NCBI RefSeq assembly: GCF_000799565.1
Contig: NZ_JUHB01000001.1
Coordinates: forward strand, 3,785,501-3,849,500
DNA: 64,000 nucleotides
Source of the DNA: Cellulophaga sp. Hel_I_12
GTDB lineage: Bacteria > Bacteroidota > Bacteroidia > Flavobacteriales > Flavobacteriaceae
Direction: 5' to 3'
This document shows positions 32,641-42,326 of this stretch, in pieces; within the stretch, counting starts at the first letter, position 1, and each line of letters begins with the position of its first letter. Below the pieces are notes generated by a model. That model had not been told where the DNA came from, did not search any database, and saw only the letters and a list, made by a program, of their open reading frames with translations. Both the position numbers and the translations under genes were made by a program.

Positions 32641-32766
32641 TCAGTTTTTTTACTTACTAGTAATTATCTTTATTAAGAGCTCTTAAGGTATGAAGATAAG
32701 TAATTTCATATTAAAGTAGCTATTGCTTATCATATTGTAAAGCTAATTATGTTTTTGATGAAAATC

Positions 32767-32798
32767 AAAAACGACAGCTTTTTTTTGCTGTCGTTTTT
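32767..32798. terminator. Terminator of secA
   Basis: AAAACGACAGC and GCTGTCGTTTT form an 11-bp stem around a loop of eight T residues. It is flanked by A- and T-tracts and can act on both strands. It lies 24 bp beyond the secA stop codon. Confidence 0.88.
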
Positions 32799-32821
32799 GA
32801 AATAATATAAGTAAAGATCAA

Positions 32822-35800
32822 TTAATGTTCCGTAATAACCCATTCTCCCTTAGAAACTAATGGCTCTGCTTGTTTGTATTTTAAGGTTTTGCTTTCACCA
32901 GAGAGTACATTTTTGATGGTTACTCTGTCATTACGTCCAATTTTTGGAGCTTCTCGCGTTATGGTTTCAGTAACTTGCGGTCTATTCCCTTGGTTTTGGC
33001 CTACAGAACGGTTCTGAGCAGCTAACTCATCACTATTTAAAACCTCTTCTTTATTTAAGTTCAATTTTTCTTTTGGACGGTTCACATTTCTTGCCTCCTG
33101 AATATTGGTATTGTTTCCGTTCGGAATGTCTCCTTTGTATAGGAACGATACCACCTCTTTATTCACTTTTTCAATCATTTTTTGAAAAAGTTCAAAGGCT
33201 TCGAACTTATAAATTAAAAGAGGATCTTTTTGTTCGTGAACCGCTAATTGTACCGACTGCTTTAATTCATCCATTTTTCTTAAATGAACCTTCCAAGCAT
33301 CATCAACGATAGCTAATGTAATATTTTTTTCAAAATCATTAATTAACTGTTTTCCGTCACTTTCATAAGCTTCCTTTAAATCTGTAACAATGTTAAAGGT
33401 TTTAATCCCATCAGAAAAAGGAACTACAATACGTTCAAATTTATTAGCTTCTTCTTCATATACATTTTTAATAACCCGGTAGGCACTAGTAGCGCTCCTA
33501 TCCATTTTTTCCAAGTAGTGCTCATAGGCCTTTTTATAAAGTAAGGTAGCTATCTCTTGGATGGTTTTTTTTGTAAATTCTTCTTCTGAGATAGGGGCAG
33601 TAATTGCAAAATACTTTATAAGCTCAAACTCAAAATTTTTATAATCGCTTGCGTTTTTATTGGTTTCGGCGATAACTTCGCAAGTATCATAAATCATATT
33701 GGCGATATCTACTTTTAAACGTTCTCCATGCAGTGCGTGTCGTCTTCTTTTGTATATCACCTCACGTTGAGCATTCATCACATCATCATACTCCAATAAA
33801 CGCTTACGAACACCAAAGTTATTTTCTTCTACTTTTTTCTGAGCGCGTTCAATAGATTTGGTCATCATCGAATGTTGAATAACCTCACCCTCTTCTAAGC
33901 CCATTTTATCCATCATTTTAGCGACCCTATCTGAGCCAAATAAACGCATCAAGTTATCTTCTAAAGAAACATAAAATTGGGAGCTTCCGGTATCTCCTTG
34001 ACGTCCGGATCTACCTCTTAACTGGCGGTCAACTCTTCGAGAATCATGACGCTCTGTTCCAACAATGGCTAAACCACCGGCTTTCTTTACTTGTTCAGAT
34101 AGTTTAATATCGGTACCTCTACCAGCCATGTTTGTAGCAATAGTAACAATTCCTGATTTACCAGCTTCTTCTACAATATCAGCTTCTTTCTTGTGTAATT
34201 TTGCGTTCAGTACATTATGTGGTACTTTACGAAGCGTTAACATGCGCGATAAAAGTTCTGAAATTTCTACAGATGTGGTTCCAATAAGTACTGGTCTGCC
34301 TGCATTAGAAAGTTTGGTGACCTCCTCTATAATCGCGTTGTATTTTTCTCTTTTTGTTTTGTAAATTAAGTCGTTACGATCTTCGCGTGCAATAGGTCTG
34401 TTCGTAGGAATCTCCATAACATCTAGTTTGTAGATTTCCCAAAATTCTCCTGCTTCTGTAATTGCCGTACCAGTCATACCAGCTAACTTGCTGTACATTC
34501 TGAAGTAATTTTGTAAAGTTACAGTTGCAAAAGTTTGAGTAACGGCTTCAATTTTTACATTTTCTTTCGCCTCAATAGCTTGATGCAATCCGTCAGAATA
34601 ACGGCGACCATCCATGATACGACCTGTTTGCTCGTCGACAATCATTACTTTATTTTCCATTACTACATACTCCACATCTTTTTCAAATAAGGTATATGCT
34701 TTTAATAATTGATTTAAAGTGTGGATGCGTTCGCTTTTTACCCCAAAGTCTTGAAACAGAACTTCTTTTAATTCTGCTTCCTTTTCAATATCAAGGTTTT
34801 GCTTTTCGATTTTTGCTATTTCACCACCAATATCTGGCATCACAAAAAATTCTTTATCGTCTTCTCCAGAAATATGCTCAACTCCTTTTTCAGTAAGTTC
34901 TATCTGGTTATTTTTTTCATCGATAACAAACCATAATTCCTCATCAACCTTGGGCATTTCACGGTTGTTGTCTTGCATATAAAAATTTTCAGTTTTTTGA
35001 AGCAGTTGTTTAACACCCTCTTCACTCAAAAATTTGATCAATGCTTTGTTTTTTGGTAAGCCTCGATATACACGCAATAATTGAAAACCACCTTCTTTGG
35101 TATCACCAGCGGCAATTAATTTTTTAGCCTCAGCTAAAACACCGGTTAAATATTGCTTCTGCAGCAGTACTAAGTCATTGACCTTTGGTTTTAACTGATC
35201 AAATTCATGAATATCGCCTTTTGGGACTGGACCAGAAATAATTAATGGCGTACGCGCGTCATCCACTAAAACAGAATCTACTTCATCGACAATCGCAAAG
35301 TTGTGGGGGCGTTGCACCAAGTCGCTTGGTGTGTGTGCCATATTATCTCTCAGGTAGTCAAAACCAAATTCATTATTGGTACCATAGGTAATATCTGCAT
35401 TATAAGCACTGCGTCTTCCTTCAGAATTTGGTTGGTGGTTATCGATACACTCAATAGTCATCCCATGAAATTGAAATATAGGAGCCATCCAAGCACTATC
35501 ACGTTTTGCTAAATAATCGTTTACGGTTACTAAGTGTGTTCCGTTTCCTGTTAATGCATTTAAATAGAGTGGAAGGGTTGCTACTAAAGTTTTACCTTCT
35601 CCGGTTTGCATTTCGGCTATTTTACCTTGGTGTAATGCAATACCGCCAATTAATTGTACATCGTAATGTACCATATCCCAAGTGACTTCTTTTCCTGCAG
35701 CGTTCCAAGAATTTTTCCAAATAGCTTTATCCCCATCGAGAGTTACATAATCTTTGGTTCCTGAGAGTTCCCTGTCGTATTCTGTGGCTGTTACAATTAA

Positions 35801-36184
35801 GTTTTCGTTATTTTTAAAGCGCTTTGCAGTTTCTTTAACAACAGCAAATGCCTCAGGAAGAATCGTCTCTAATGTTTTTTCTGATATCTTATAAGACTCT
35901 TCTTTTAGTTTGTCGATTTCCGCATAAATATCTTCATTTTTATCAATATCTTTTGAAGCTTTTACCTCGGCTTGAAGTGCGGCAATTTTATCGTTAATTT
36001 CTTTACAGTCTTGGCTTATTTGCTCTTTAAATGCCAAGGTTTTATTTCTGATTTCATCAAGGCTTAATTGCTCAAGCTCTTTTTCAAAGGAATGAATTTG
36101 ATCGATTATAGGTTGTAGTGCTTTGACATCTTTTTTTGCCTTGTCTCCTACGAAAATTTTTAAAACTGAATTTAAAATACTCAT
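32822..36184 (-). CDS. secA: Protein translocase subunit SecA
   Basis: This 1120-residue motor ATPase drives Sec-dependent export. It has Walker A MQTGEGKT (residues 192-199), the DEAD-like VDEVDSVLVDDARTPLIISGP, the NMAGRGTDIKL and RQLRGRSGRQGD helicase motifs, preprotein-binding and wing/scaffold regions, and a long C-terminal helix. It is longer than E. coli SecA (901 aa) because of lineage-typical insertions, including a helical block at ~60-110 and one at ~325-480. The C terminus (GRNDRVTIKNVLSGESKTLK) lacks the usual zinc-binding cysteines, a known flavobacterial variant. It is monocistronic with a clear terminator. Confidence 0.97.
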   Translation of the reverse strand: MSILNSVLKIFVGDKAKKDVKALQPIIDQIHSFEKELEQLSLDEIRNKTLAFKEQISQDCKEINDKIAALQAEVKASKDIDKNEDIYAEIDKLKEESYKISEKTLETILPEAFAVVKETAKRFKNNENLIVTATEYDRELSGTKDYVTLDGDKAIWKNSWNAAGKEVTWDMVHYDVQLIGGIALHQGKIAEMQTGEGKTLVATLPLYLNALTGNGTHLVTVNDYLAKRDSAWMAPIFQFHGMTIECIDNHQPNSEGRRSAYNADITYGTNNEFGFDYLRDNMAHTPSDLVQRPHNFAIVDEVDSVLVDDARTPLIISGPVPKGDIHEFDQLKPKVNDLVLLQKQYLTGVLAEAKKLIAAGDTKEGGFQLLRVYRGLPKNKALIKFLSEEGVKQLLQKTENFYMQDNNREMPKVDEELWFVIDEKNNQIELTEKGVEHISGEDDKEFFVMPDIGGEIAKIEKQNLDIEKEAELKEVLFQDFGVKSERIHTLNQLLKAYTLFEKDVEYVVMENKVMIVDEQTGRIMDGRRYSDGLHQAIEAKENVKIEAVTQTFATVTLQNYFRMYSKLAGMTGTAITEAGEFWEIYKLDVMEIPTNRPIAREDRNDLIYKTKREKYNAIIEEVTKLSNAGRPVLIGTTSVEISELLSRMLTLRKVPHNVLNAKLHKKEADIVEEAGKSGIVTIATNMAGRGTDIKLSEQVKKAGGLAIVGTERHDSRRVDRQLRGRSGRQGDTGSSQFYVSLEDNLMRLFGSDRVAKMMDKMGLEEGEVIQHSMMTKSIERAQKKVEENNFGVRKRLLEYDDVMNAQREVIYKRRRHALHGERLKVDIANMIYDTCEVIAETNKNASDYKNFEFELIKYFAITAPISEEEFTKKTIQEIATLLYKKAYEHYLEKMDRSATSAYRVIKNVYEEEANKFERIVVPFSDGIKTFNIVTDLKEAYESDGKQLINDFEKNITLAIVDDAWKVHLRKMDELKQSVQLAVHEQKDPLLIYKFEAFELFQKMIEKVNKEVVSFLYKGDIPNGNNTNIQEARNVNRPKEKLNLNKEEVLNSDELAAQNRSVGQNQGNRPQVTETITREAPKIGRNDRVTIKNVLSGESKTLKYKQAEPLVSKGEWVITEH

Positions 36185-36310
36185 ACTAGTAATTTATTTA
36201 TATAATAATATGCCATAACCATACCAAACGATTTTTGGTAGAAAAACATGACAGAATGATCTCTCTATACAATTTCGATCAGGCTAACCTAATCTAGCTC
36301 AAAATTAAGT

Positions 36311-36340
36311 AAAAAAAAAGCCTCAGATGAGACTTTTTTA
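36311..36340 (-). terminator. Terminator of the DUF2795 gene
   Basis: Read on the minus strand, AAAAAAGTCTC pairs with GAGGCTTTTTT (one G-U pair) around ATCT, and the T-tract continues. It starts about 20 bp beyond the stop codon at 36359. Confidence 0.8.
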
Positions 36341-36358
36341 ATGTTATTCGATTCTATT

Positions 36359-36583
36359 TTAATATTCGTCCTCATTCCAGAGGTAATCTTCTTCCGTTGG
36401 GTAATCTGGCCAAATTTCTTCAATAGATTCGTAAATTTCACCACCTTCTTCTTCCATGGATTGTAAATTTTCTACAACCTCCAATGGAGCACCGGTTCTA
36501 ATAGCGTAATCTATTAATTCGTCTTTGGTAGCTGGCCAGGGTGCATCACTTAAATACGATGCTAATTCTAAAGTCCAATACAT
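36359..36583 (-). CDS. DUF2795 family protein
   Basis: This is a 74-residue soluble acidic protein. It has the DUF2795 core LASYLSDAPWPATKDELIDYA, then IRTGAPLEVVENLQSM, followed by a strongly acidic tail (EEEGGEIYESIEEIWPDYPTEEDY). It is small and conserved in Bacteroidota, with no known activity. It lies just upstream of secA on the same strand, but with a terminator between them, so it is a separate unit. Confidence 0.88.
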   Translation of the reverse strand: MYWTLELASYLSDAPWPATKDELIDYAIRTGAPLEVVENLQSMEEEGGEIYESIEEIWPDYPTEEDYLWNEDEY

Positions 36584-36726
36584 GTTAGTAGTCTGTTTTT
36601 AATTTTTGCAAAAATAAATTTTAAAATGATATATACAAGTAAATTTGTGCTTAATATTTTTATTTATGCAGAAGTAAGGGGTATCGTATTGAAATAAAGG
36701 CTTTTAGTGCCCATTTTAGGGCTTAA

Positions 36727-37299
36727 TTATTTTTTTTCTGGAATCCATTTTATTTCATCTGCCTGAAGTTCTACCGCTAATTTTCGAGATAACACAAATA
36801 AATAATCAGAAAGTCGATTAATATAAGACAATACATTAGCTTCAAAGGGTTCTAATTCATTTAAATGCGATGCTAAACGTTCAGCACGACGACATACTGT
36901 TCTAGCAATATGACAGTATGACACTGTGGTGTGGCCACCAGGTAATAAAAAATGAGTCATTGGCGTTAGTTGTTCTTCCATAGCATCCATTTCTGTTTCT
37001 AAAAGTGCAATATTCGCATCGCTAATTCTATTGATATTTAAACGTTCTTGGCCATTTTTTAAAATAGCTTTCTCAGGATCTGTGGCTAAAACAGCACCTA
37101 TAACAAAGAGCTTATCTTGAACTTGTATCAAGATGTCCTTGGCGTGTTGCTCTATTTTTTGATCACGAATTAACCCAATCCAAGAGTTAAGTTCGTCAAT
37201 GGTACCGTAACTTTCTATTCTTATATGGTGTTTTGCTACTCTCGTGCCGCCGAATAGGGCAGTTGTTCCTTTATCACCCGTTTTTGTATATATTTTCAT
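36727..37299 (-). CDS. Cob(I)yrinic acid a,c-diamide adenosyltransferase (PduO type)
   Basis: This is a 190-residue corrinoid adenosyltransferase of the PduO/MMAB family, which makes adenosylcobalamin from cob(I)alamin and ATP. The ATP-binding start reads MKIYTKTGDKGTTALFGGTRV. The active-site helix motif is SYCHIARTVCRRAERL, with the conserved arginines, and the end is YINRLSDYLFVLSRKLA. The trimeric fold is expected. It is not in a cobalamin cluster, so it probably serves salvage of imported corrinoids for B12-dependent enzymes elsewhere. Confidence 0.93.
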   Translation of the reverse strand: MKIYTKTGDKGTTALFGGTRVAKHHIRIESYGTIDELNSWIGLIRDQKIEQHAKDILIQVQDKLFVIGAVLATDPEKAILKNGQERLNINRISDANIALLETEMDAMEEQLTPMTHFLLPGGHTTVSYCHIARTVCRRAERLASHLNELEPFEANVLSYINRLSDYLFVLSRKLAVELQADEIKWIPEKK

Positions 37300-37495
37300 A
37301 ATTTAGTATCTAAATATCTAGTCTCTACTATTGAATTAATTTTTTTATTCCCGATTTCTGAGTACTCAGCGAATGTAACTGCATGCTACCAAGAAAATAA
37401 GGAGTAGTTGATAAGGGTTTCTTTGTTGATGCCATACCCTAGTTTCTCTTACATGCTATTTAACCTGATGCTTATCGCTTTAAGATTCATTTCCA

Positions 37496-37621
37496 TCATT
37501 CTTTTTTTCGATCTAAAAACTTACGATCCTTTCTTTTTTTAGTTCTTTTTTTGTTGTTGATAAGATTGTAAACAAAAACAATTGCGAGTAAAACAAATAG
37601 AATGTATAAACCGTACTTCAT
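37496..37621 (-). CDS. 41-aa single-helix membrane peptide
   Basis: This small frame on the minus strand starts at an ATG preceded by GGAGCATT, a fair ribosome-binding site. It encodes MKYGLYILFVLLAIVFVYNL followed by a highly basic tail (INNKKRTKKRKDRKFLDRKKE). One membrane helix with a cytoplasmic polylysine-like tail is predicted, giving it N-out topology by the positive-inside rule. It sits 41 bp downstream of the methyltransferase-like gene on the same strand and may be co-transcribed. Function is unknown. Confidence 0.65.
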   Translation of the reverse strand: MKYGLYILFVLLAIVFVYNLINNKKRTKKRKDRKFLDRKKE

Positions 37622-37662
37622 AATGCTCCTTTTTAATACTGATGTTGTTCAAAAATACCGGT

Positions 37663-38151
37663 TTAAATCCTAATCTTAAAATCCTCTTTTACTTGTTCTT
37701 TTCTAAAAAAAAGCAAACCACAGTAAAAAAGATCAATGCTCACTGTAATTTTTTCAGATTTAATTAGTTTTTGCCAAGCATCTTTTTCCTTGAAAATTTC
37801 ATCTATAAAAAAAATACTTTCGTTGTGGAATTGATTTTCCGCTATTCTTTTTAAAAGTTGACCCTCCTTTATCGACTTAACATACAAAAAGTTTTCTTCA
37901 GAACCAATGAGATCAATTTCTGGAAATATTTTTAAAATTTGATCCGCTATTGCAGCATTTTCTTTATCAACTTGCAAGGACTCCATCTTAAAATAGCTCA
38001 GTACGTTTAAAAGTATATTTGTCGATTTTTGAGCACTATACTTTTTTTTAGCATATAGGCATTTTGTCACAAAAGCATACACAAATGGAGAGTGTACACC
38101 GTGCTGATTGGTGGCAGAAACCAAGAATTTCAAGTAACTAAAAAAGTACAT
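37663..38151 (-). CDS. Methyltransferase-family relative lacking the SAM-binding core
   Basis: This 162-residue protein carries the two ends of a flavobacterial class I methyltransferase-like family. The N-terminal end is YLKFLVSATNQHGVHSPFVYAFVTKCLY. The C-terminal end is AWQKLIKSEKITVSIDLFYCGLLFF, then RKEQVKEDFKIR. Relatives I know are about 235-240 residues and have an LELGTSLG-type SAM-binding motif in the middle. Here that segment is missing, and residues ~60-110 are replaced by a short unrelated stretch. The frame is intact and the start is clear. It is therefore a shortened, probably non-catalytic form, not a simple pseudogene. It lies 42 bp from the ABC-F gene. Confidence 0.7.
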   Translation of the reverse strand: MYFFSYLKFLVSATNQHGVHSPFVYAFVTKCLYAKKKYSAQKSTNILLNVLSYFKMESLQVDKENAAIADQILKIFPEIDLIGSEENFLYVKSIKEGQLLKRIAENQFHNESIFFIDEIFKEKDAWQKLIKSEKITVSIDLFYCGLLFFRKEQVKEDFKIRI

Positions 38152-38193
38152 TTTTAGTGTTATTTTTTTTTGACTTTTATAAGCGGCTACTAC

Positions 38194-40080
38194 TTATTCT
38201 AATAGCGCCGATATTTCAAACCAACGTTCTGTTTTAGCTTCAATTTGATCTTCAAGCTCTTTGAGTTCGACAGCAAGCTTATCTATTTGCTCTCCCGAAA
38301 GTGAAGCGTCTGTAAACTTATGCTGGGTTTCTTCTTTTTGAGCTTCAAGCTTTTTTATTTCTTTTTCCAGGTTGTTAAATTCTTTTTGGTCGTTAAAAGA
38401 AAGTTTTTTCTTTTCTTCTGTCTTTCTTGAATTTTTATCCTGTGCATGTACAGCAACTGGTGTTGCTACTTCTTTTTTTGTATTTCTATTTTCGATGACA
38501 ATACTATCTTCATAACTTCTATAGTCTGAGTAATTACCAGGAAAATCCTCAACCACAGCATCTCCTCTAAACACAAAAAGGTGATCTACAATTTTATCCA
38601 TAAAATACCGGTCGTGTGATACTACCAGTAAGCAGCCCGGAAAATCCATTAAAAAACTCTCTAAAACGTTTAGGGTAACAATATCTAAATCGTTGGTAGG
38701 CTCATCGAGAATTAAAAAGTTAGGATTCTGAATTAAAATGGTACATAAATACAGACGCTTACGTTCACCACCACTTAATTTATCCACAAAATCGTATTGC
38801 TTTTTACGATCAAACAAAAAGCGTTCTAAAAGCTGTTGTGCTGATATTTGTCGTCCTTTCATTAAGGGAATATAGTCGCCAAATTCACGGATTACATCAA
38901 TAACTTTTTGGCCTTCTTTAATATTGATGCCTTTTTGAGTGTAGTATCCAAATTTAATGGTTTCCCCAACAATGACTTTTCCGCTATCCGGTTCATCTCG
39001 ACCACTTATAATATTTAAGAAGGTAGATTTTCCTGTACCATTTTTACCAATAATCCCTAGGCGCTCACCTCTTAAAAAGTTGTACTCGAATTTATCTAGA
39101 ATAGGCTTTCCAGGATATGATTTTGAGATTTTATGAAGCTCAAGAATTTTACTTCCCATGCGCTCCATATTAATTTCTAATTCAACTTCATTATCATTTC
39201 TTCTTTTACTAGCGCGTTCTTTTATTTCGTAGAAATCATCTATTCTTGATTTAGATTTTGTAGTACGTGCTTTTGGCTGACGACGCATCCAATCGAGTTC
39301 TTTTTTAAACAACAGTTTAGATTTGTGTTGTTCCGTAGCTTCTTGCTCAATTCTGTTTTCTTTTTTTTCAAGATAGTACGAATAATTTCCTTTGTAACTG
39401 TATAAAACGCCATCTTCAAGTTCCATGATTTCATTACATACACGTTCTAAAAAATACCGATCGTGTGTCACCATAAAAAGGGTCATATTTTCTTTGGCAA
39501 AATACTGCTCTAACCATTCGATCATTTCTAAATCTAAATGGTTGGTAGGTTCGTCTAATACCAATAAGTCTGGTTTATTGATCAATGCATTAGCGAGGGC
39601 TAAACGCTTTTTTTGTCCACCTGATAAAATATTCACTTTTAAGTGAATGTCGTTCAAATTTAATTTAGAAAGAATTTGTTTGTATTGTGTTTCAAAATCC
39701 CAAGCTTGGAAACGTTCCATACCTTCGAAAGCAGTCTGGTAGGCATCGGCATCATCTGGATTTTCCAAGGCTTTTTCATAGGCTCTAATGACTTGCAAAA
39801 CTTCGTTATCGGAAGCAAAAATAGTTTCTTCAATTGATAAGTTTTCGTCTAAATCAGGTTCTTGATCTAAAAAAGAAACTCGAATGCCTTTTCTAAAATT
39901 TACTTGGCCTGAATCTGGGCTATCTAAACCCGACAAAATATTTAAGATTGATGTTTTTCCTGTACCGTTTTTAGCAATTAAAGCTATTTTTTGGTCCTTG
40001 TTAATACCAAAAGATAAGTCTGAAAACAACACGTTTTCACCATAGGCTTTGGCTATATTTTCTACGGATAGTAGGTTCAT
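38194..40080 (-). CDS. ABC-F family ATP-binding protein (Uup-like)
   Basis: This is a 628-residue soluble protein with two ABC domains. The first has Walker A AKNGTGKTS, signature LSGGQKKR and Walker B LLVLDEPTNHLDL. The second has GKNGTGKST, LSGGERKR and LILDEPTNDLD. Between them is the ABC-F linker with a basic helix (KKELDWMRRQPKARTTKSKSR), and the C terminus is a lysine/glutamate-rich coiled coil, as in Uup. ABC-F proteins act on the ribosome and ease stalled translation. In the first Walker A an alanine replaces the first glycine (AKNGTGK), which is tolerated in this family. Confidence 0.93.
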   Translation of the reverse strand: MNLLSVENIAKAYGENVLFSDLSFGINKDQKIALIAKNGTGKTSILNILSGLDSPDSGQVNFRKGIRVSFLDQEPDLDENLSIEETIFASDNEVLQVIRAYEKALENPDDADAYQTAFEGMERFQAWDFETQYKQILSKLNLNDIHLKVNILSGGQKKRLALANALINKPDLLVLDEPTNHLDLEMIEWLEQYFAKENMTLFMVTHDRYFLERVCNEIMELEDGVLYSYKGNYSYYLEKKENRIEQEATEQHKSKLLFKKELDWMRRQPKARTTKSKSRIDDFYEIKERASKRRNDNEVELEINMERMGSKILELHKISKSYPGKPILDKFEYNFLRGERLGIIGKNGTGKSTFLNIISGRDEPDSGKVIVGETIKFGYYTQKGINIKEGQKVIDVIREFGDYIPLMKGRQISAQQLLERFLFDRKKQYDFVDKLSGGERKRLYLCTILIQNPNFLILDEPTNDLDIVTLNVLESFLMDFPGCLLVVSHDRYFMDKIVDHLFVFRGDAVVEDFPGNYSDYRSYEDSIVIENRNTKKEVATPVAVHAQDKNSRKTEEKKKLSFNDQKEFNNLEKEIKKLEAQKEETQHKFTDASLSGEQIDKLAVELKELEDQIEAKTERWFEISALLE

Positions 40081-40130
40081 TATGAAAATTGAAAGTTAAA
40101 CTGAAAAATTTATTTTTTACCGCAGCAAAG

Positions 40131-41309
40131 TTAGTGAACTCTACTTGACCTATGACTATAAATTAAAAATAGATACCTTACTGCCAAAGGCACTATAATG
40201 AGCAGTACTAAAGGTGAGAAAACTTGAATTTTAAAACCCCAAAGTATAAGGCTTAGCAATAAGAACACTAGAAGCACCATTACATAGGTAGTGATCCATT
40301 TTGGTATTGTCGCTTTTTTAACCAACAAAAAAGCGATAAAGAAATTGAGAGGAAAAGTCCATAAGAAATTATAATTACTGGCGGTAGCTTTGTGGTCTGT
40401 ACCAAACCAAAGAAATACAATTAACATACCCGCTAATCCAGTGGTCAAAAACAACCCAAAGTCTAACCAACGAGTTCTTGTCTTATTTTTATAATCTTGA
40501 TACGTGATGAACAAGATAAAAATGGCTGCTATGCTGAGCCAAAATAAAGGAGATCCTAAAAAATTTGCCCTAGATGTTGTTGGTTTTTCATCTAATAATA
40601 AAGAGTCTTTGATGACAAAATTTTCACCGTTTAGGCTGTCAAAAGAGAGTTGTTTGTACACATAAATGGGTAAAAATAGCTGTTCATAAGGGCTCGCTTC
40701 GCGATCTATTACGGAGCCGAGAGCAAGGTCTATGCCGAAATTTGACCATGAATTTACGTCTAAATTCTGGTGCAGTAATTCCCTAAAGGTATAGCGGTTT
40801 TGTATATGTGAATAATCAAAGCTTAATTCATCTTTTAAAACCGTTACGAGGGCATCAGGAATCCTAGTGGAACAATTGTCAAACAAAAAATCGTATTTGT
40901 AAAACCTATTTTCAGGGAGGTAATTATTTTCTAAGAATTGTAATACTTTATTTTTTTGAGGGGTAGTAAGATTTAATTCTTGCTCGCGAACCCACCTATT
41001 TTCCAGTTCATAATTGTATAAAAAATTAGAGAAACGCTCTCTTGCCAGGCTATACAGTAATTTTCCGCGGGTAAATTTCATGTAAAAATTGGGTGTGGTA
41101 AAGTCAAAATGGCCATAATTGTAGACCACATCAATACCTAAAACAGGATCCTGCACTCGGATAGCACTATGTCCAAATTTTGCATACAATTCATCTGCTG
41201 TACCAACAGTAAGGATGCTAATGGTTGAAGACGAAGACAATTCTGGCTGTGAAAAACCACCTATTGAAATCAAAATAGCACCTATTAACAATATTTTTTT
41301 TAATCGCAT
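40131..41309 (-). CDS. Lnb-type (DUF4105) membrane protein, putative lipoprotein N-acyltransferase
   Basis: This 392-residue protein has a signal peptide and an Lnb N-terminal periplasmic domain (~25-200) with TVGTADELYAKFGHSAIRVQ, YNYGHFDF and FLFDNCSTRIPDAL. About five membrane helices follow at ~255-385. The conserved His and Cys of this domain are proposed catalytic residues. Bacteroides Lnb, a DUF4105 protein, N-acylates lipoproteins; extending that role here rests on family membership. The window encodes many lipoproteins that would be substrates. The gene is monocistronic. Confidence 0.85.
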   Translation of the reverse strand: MRLKKILLIGAILISIGGFSQPELSSSSTISILTVGTADELYAKFGHSAIRVQDPVLGIDVVYNYGHFDFTTPNFYMKFTRGKLLYSLARERFSNFLYNYELENRWVREQELNLTTPQKNKVLQFLENNYLPENRFYKYDFLFDNCSTRIPDALVTVLKDELSFDYSHIQNRYTFRELLHQNLDVNSWSNFGIDLALGSVIDREASPYEQLFLPIYVYKQLSFDSLNGENFVIKDSLLLDEKPTTSRANFLGSPLFWLSIAAIFILFITYQDYKNKTRTRWLDFGLFLTTGLAGMLIVFLWFGTDHKATASNYNFLWTFPLNFFIAFLLVKKATIPKWITTYVMVLLVFLLLSLILWGFKIQVFSPLVLLIIVPLAVRYLFLIYSHRSSRVH

Positions 41310-41582
41310 CTCTTATAAAATCACAAGCATACGGCAAATATGCAACGTTTTTTTTTGATTAGATCTTGTCTTGACTTTTTTTTAAGACCCGATTAGGGAG
41401 GTTTTTATAGCTTAATAAAACAATCATAAGGTATGGAGCCGTCATGAGTAAAATCAAAAATACCAAAATTAAGGCTTAGACTGCAAAATACGGAGTTAAA
41501 ATAAAAGTTGGGATTAGTTCTTATAGGGCTTATGAATTATTTGATTAAAAATTATGTTATTTTTACCAAAATAGCATAAAAA

Positions 41583-42326
41583 ATGAAGAAGCACATTCCT
41601 AACTTGATTACTTTATTAAATTTATTCTGCGGTTGTATAGCCATACTTTTTGCTGTTCATAACAGATTTGAAATGGTAGCACTTTTTGTTTTTTTAGGGA
41701 TTATTTTTGACTTTTTTGATGGCCTAGCTGCACGTTTATTAGATGTAAAAAGCGAATTAGGCTTACAATTAGATTCTCTTGCCGATATGGTTACTAGCGG
41801 AGTGGTGCCAGGTTTGGTTATGTTTAAATTATTAGAAATGTCACTTTCAAATGGTTGGGAAACGAGTGGCATTTTATCGGATAGTTTAGAAATATCTAAT
41901 TTATGGCCGCTTTTAGGTTTTGTCATTACCTTAGCCTCTGGCTATCGCTTAGCGAAATTTAATGTGGATGAAAACCAGACAGATTCTTTTATTGGTTTAC
42001 CAACACCCGCAAATGCACTGCTTATTATCTCCTTACCCTTAATATTGTTTTACCACAACAACGATATTTTAAATACTATGATCTTAAATCCATGGTTTTT
42101 AATAGGACTTACGTTTTTAAGTGCGTTTTTATTAAATGCCAATATGCCACTTTTTGCCTTAAAATTTAAACATTGGAGTTTTGTTGGGAATGAAATACGC
42201 TATCTATTTTTAATTATCAGTGCTATACTTTTAGCGACCTTACACTACTTGGCAGTACCGGCCATCATTGTGTTTTATATTTTGTTGTCTGTTGGTCATA
42301 ATATTCAGCATAAGAAAATATCCTAA
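41583..42326 (+). CDS. pssA: CDP-diacylglycerol--serine O-phosphatidyltransferase
   Basis: This is a 247-residue CDP-alcohol phosphatidyltransferase. The catalytic signature is complete: FDGLAARLLDVKSELGLQLD, then SLAD, that is DGxxARxxxxxxxxGxxxDxxxD. About six to eight membrane helices follow. The N terminus (KKHIPNLITLLNLFCGCIAILFA) is typical of type II PssA, which makes phosphatidylserine, the precursor of phosphatidylethanolamine. No psd gene lies next to it. It is divergent from the Lnb-type gene. Confidence 0.9.
   Translation: MKKHIPNLITLLNLFCGCIAILFAVHNRFEMVALFVFLGIIFDFFDGLAARLLDVKSELGLQLDSLADMVTSGVVPGLVMFKLLEMSLSNGWETSGILSDSLEISNLWPLLGFVITLASGYRLAKFNVDENQTDSFIGLPTPANALLIISLPLILFYHNNDILNTMILNPWFLIGLTFLSAFLLNANMPLFALKFKHWSFVGNEIRYLFLIISAILLATLHYLAVPAIIVFYILLSVGHNIQHKKIS

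Noticed and set aside
32822..36184. SecA truncation, because the C-terminal zinc motif is missing
   Set aside because: The gene is full length with an intact terminator, and loss of this motif is usual in Flavobacteriia.
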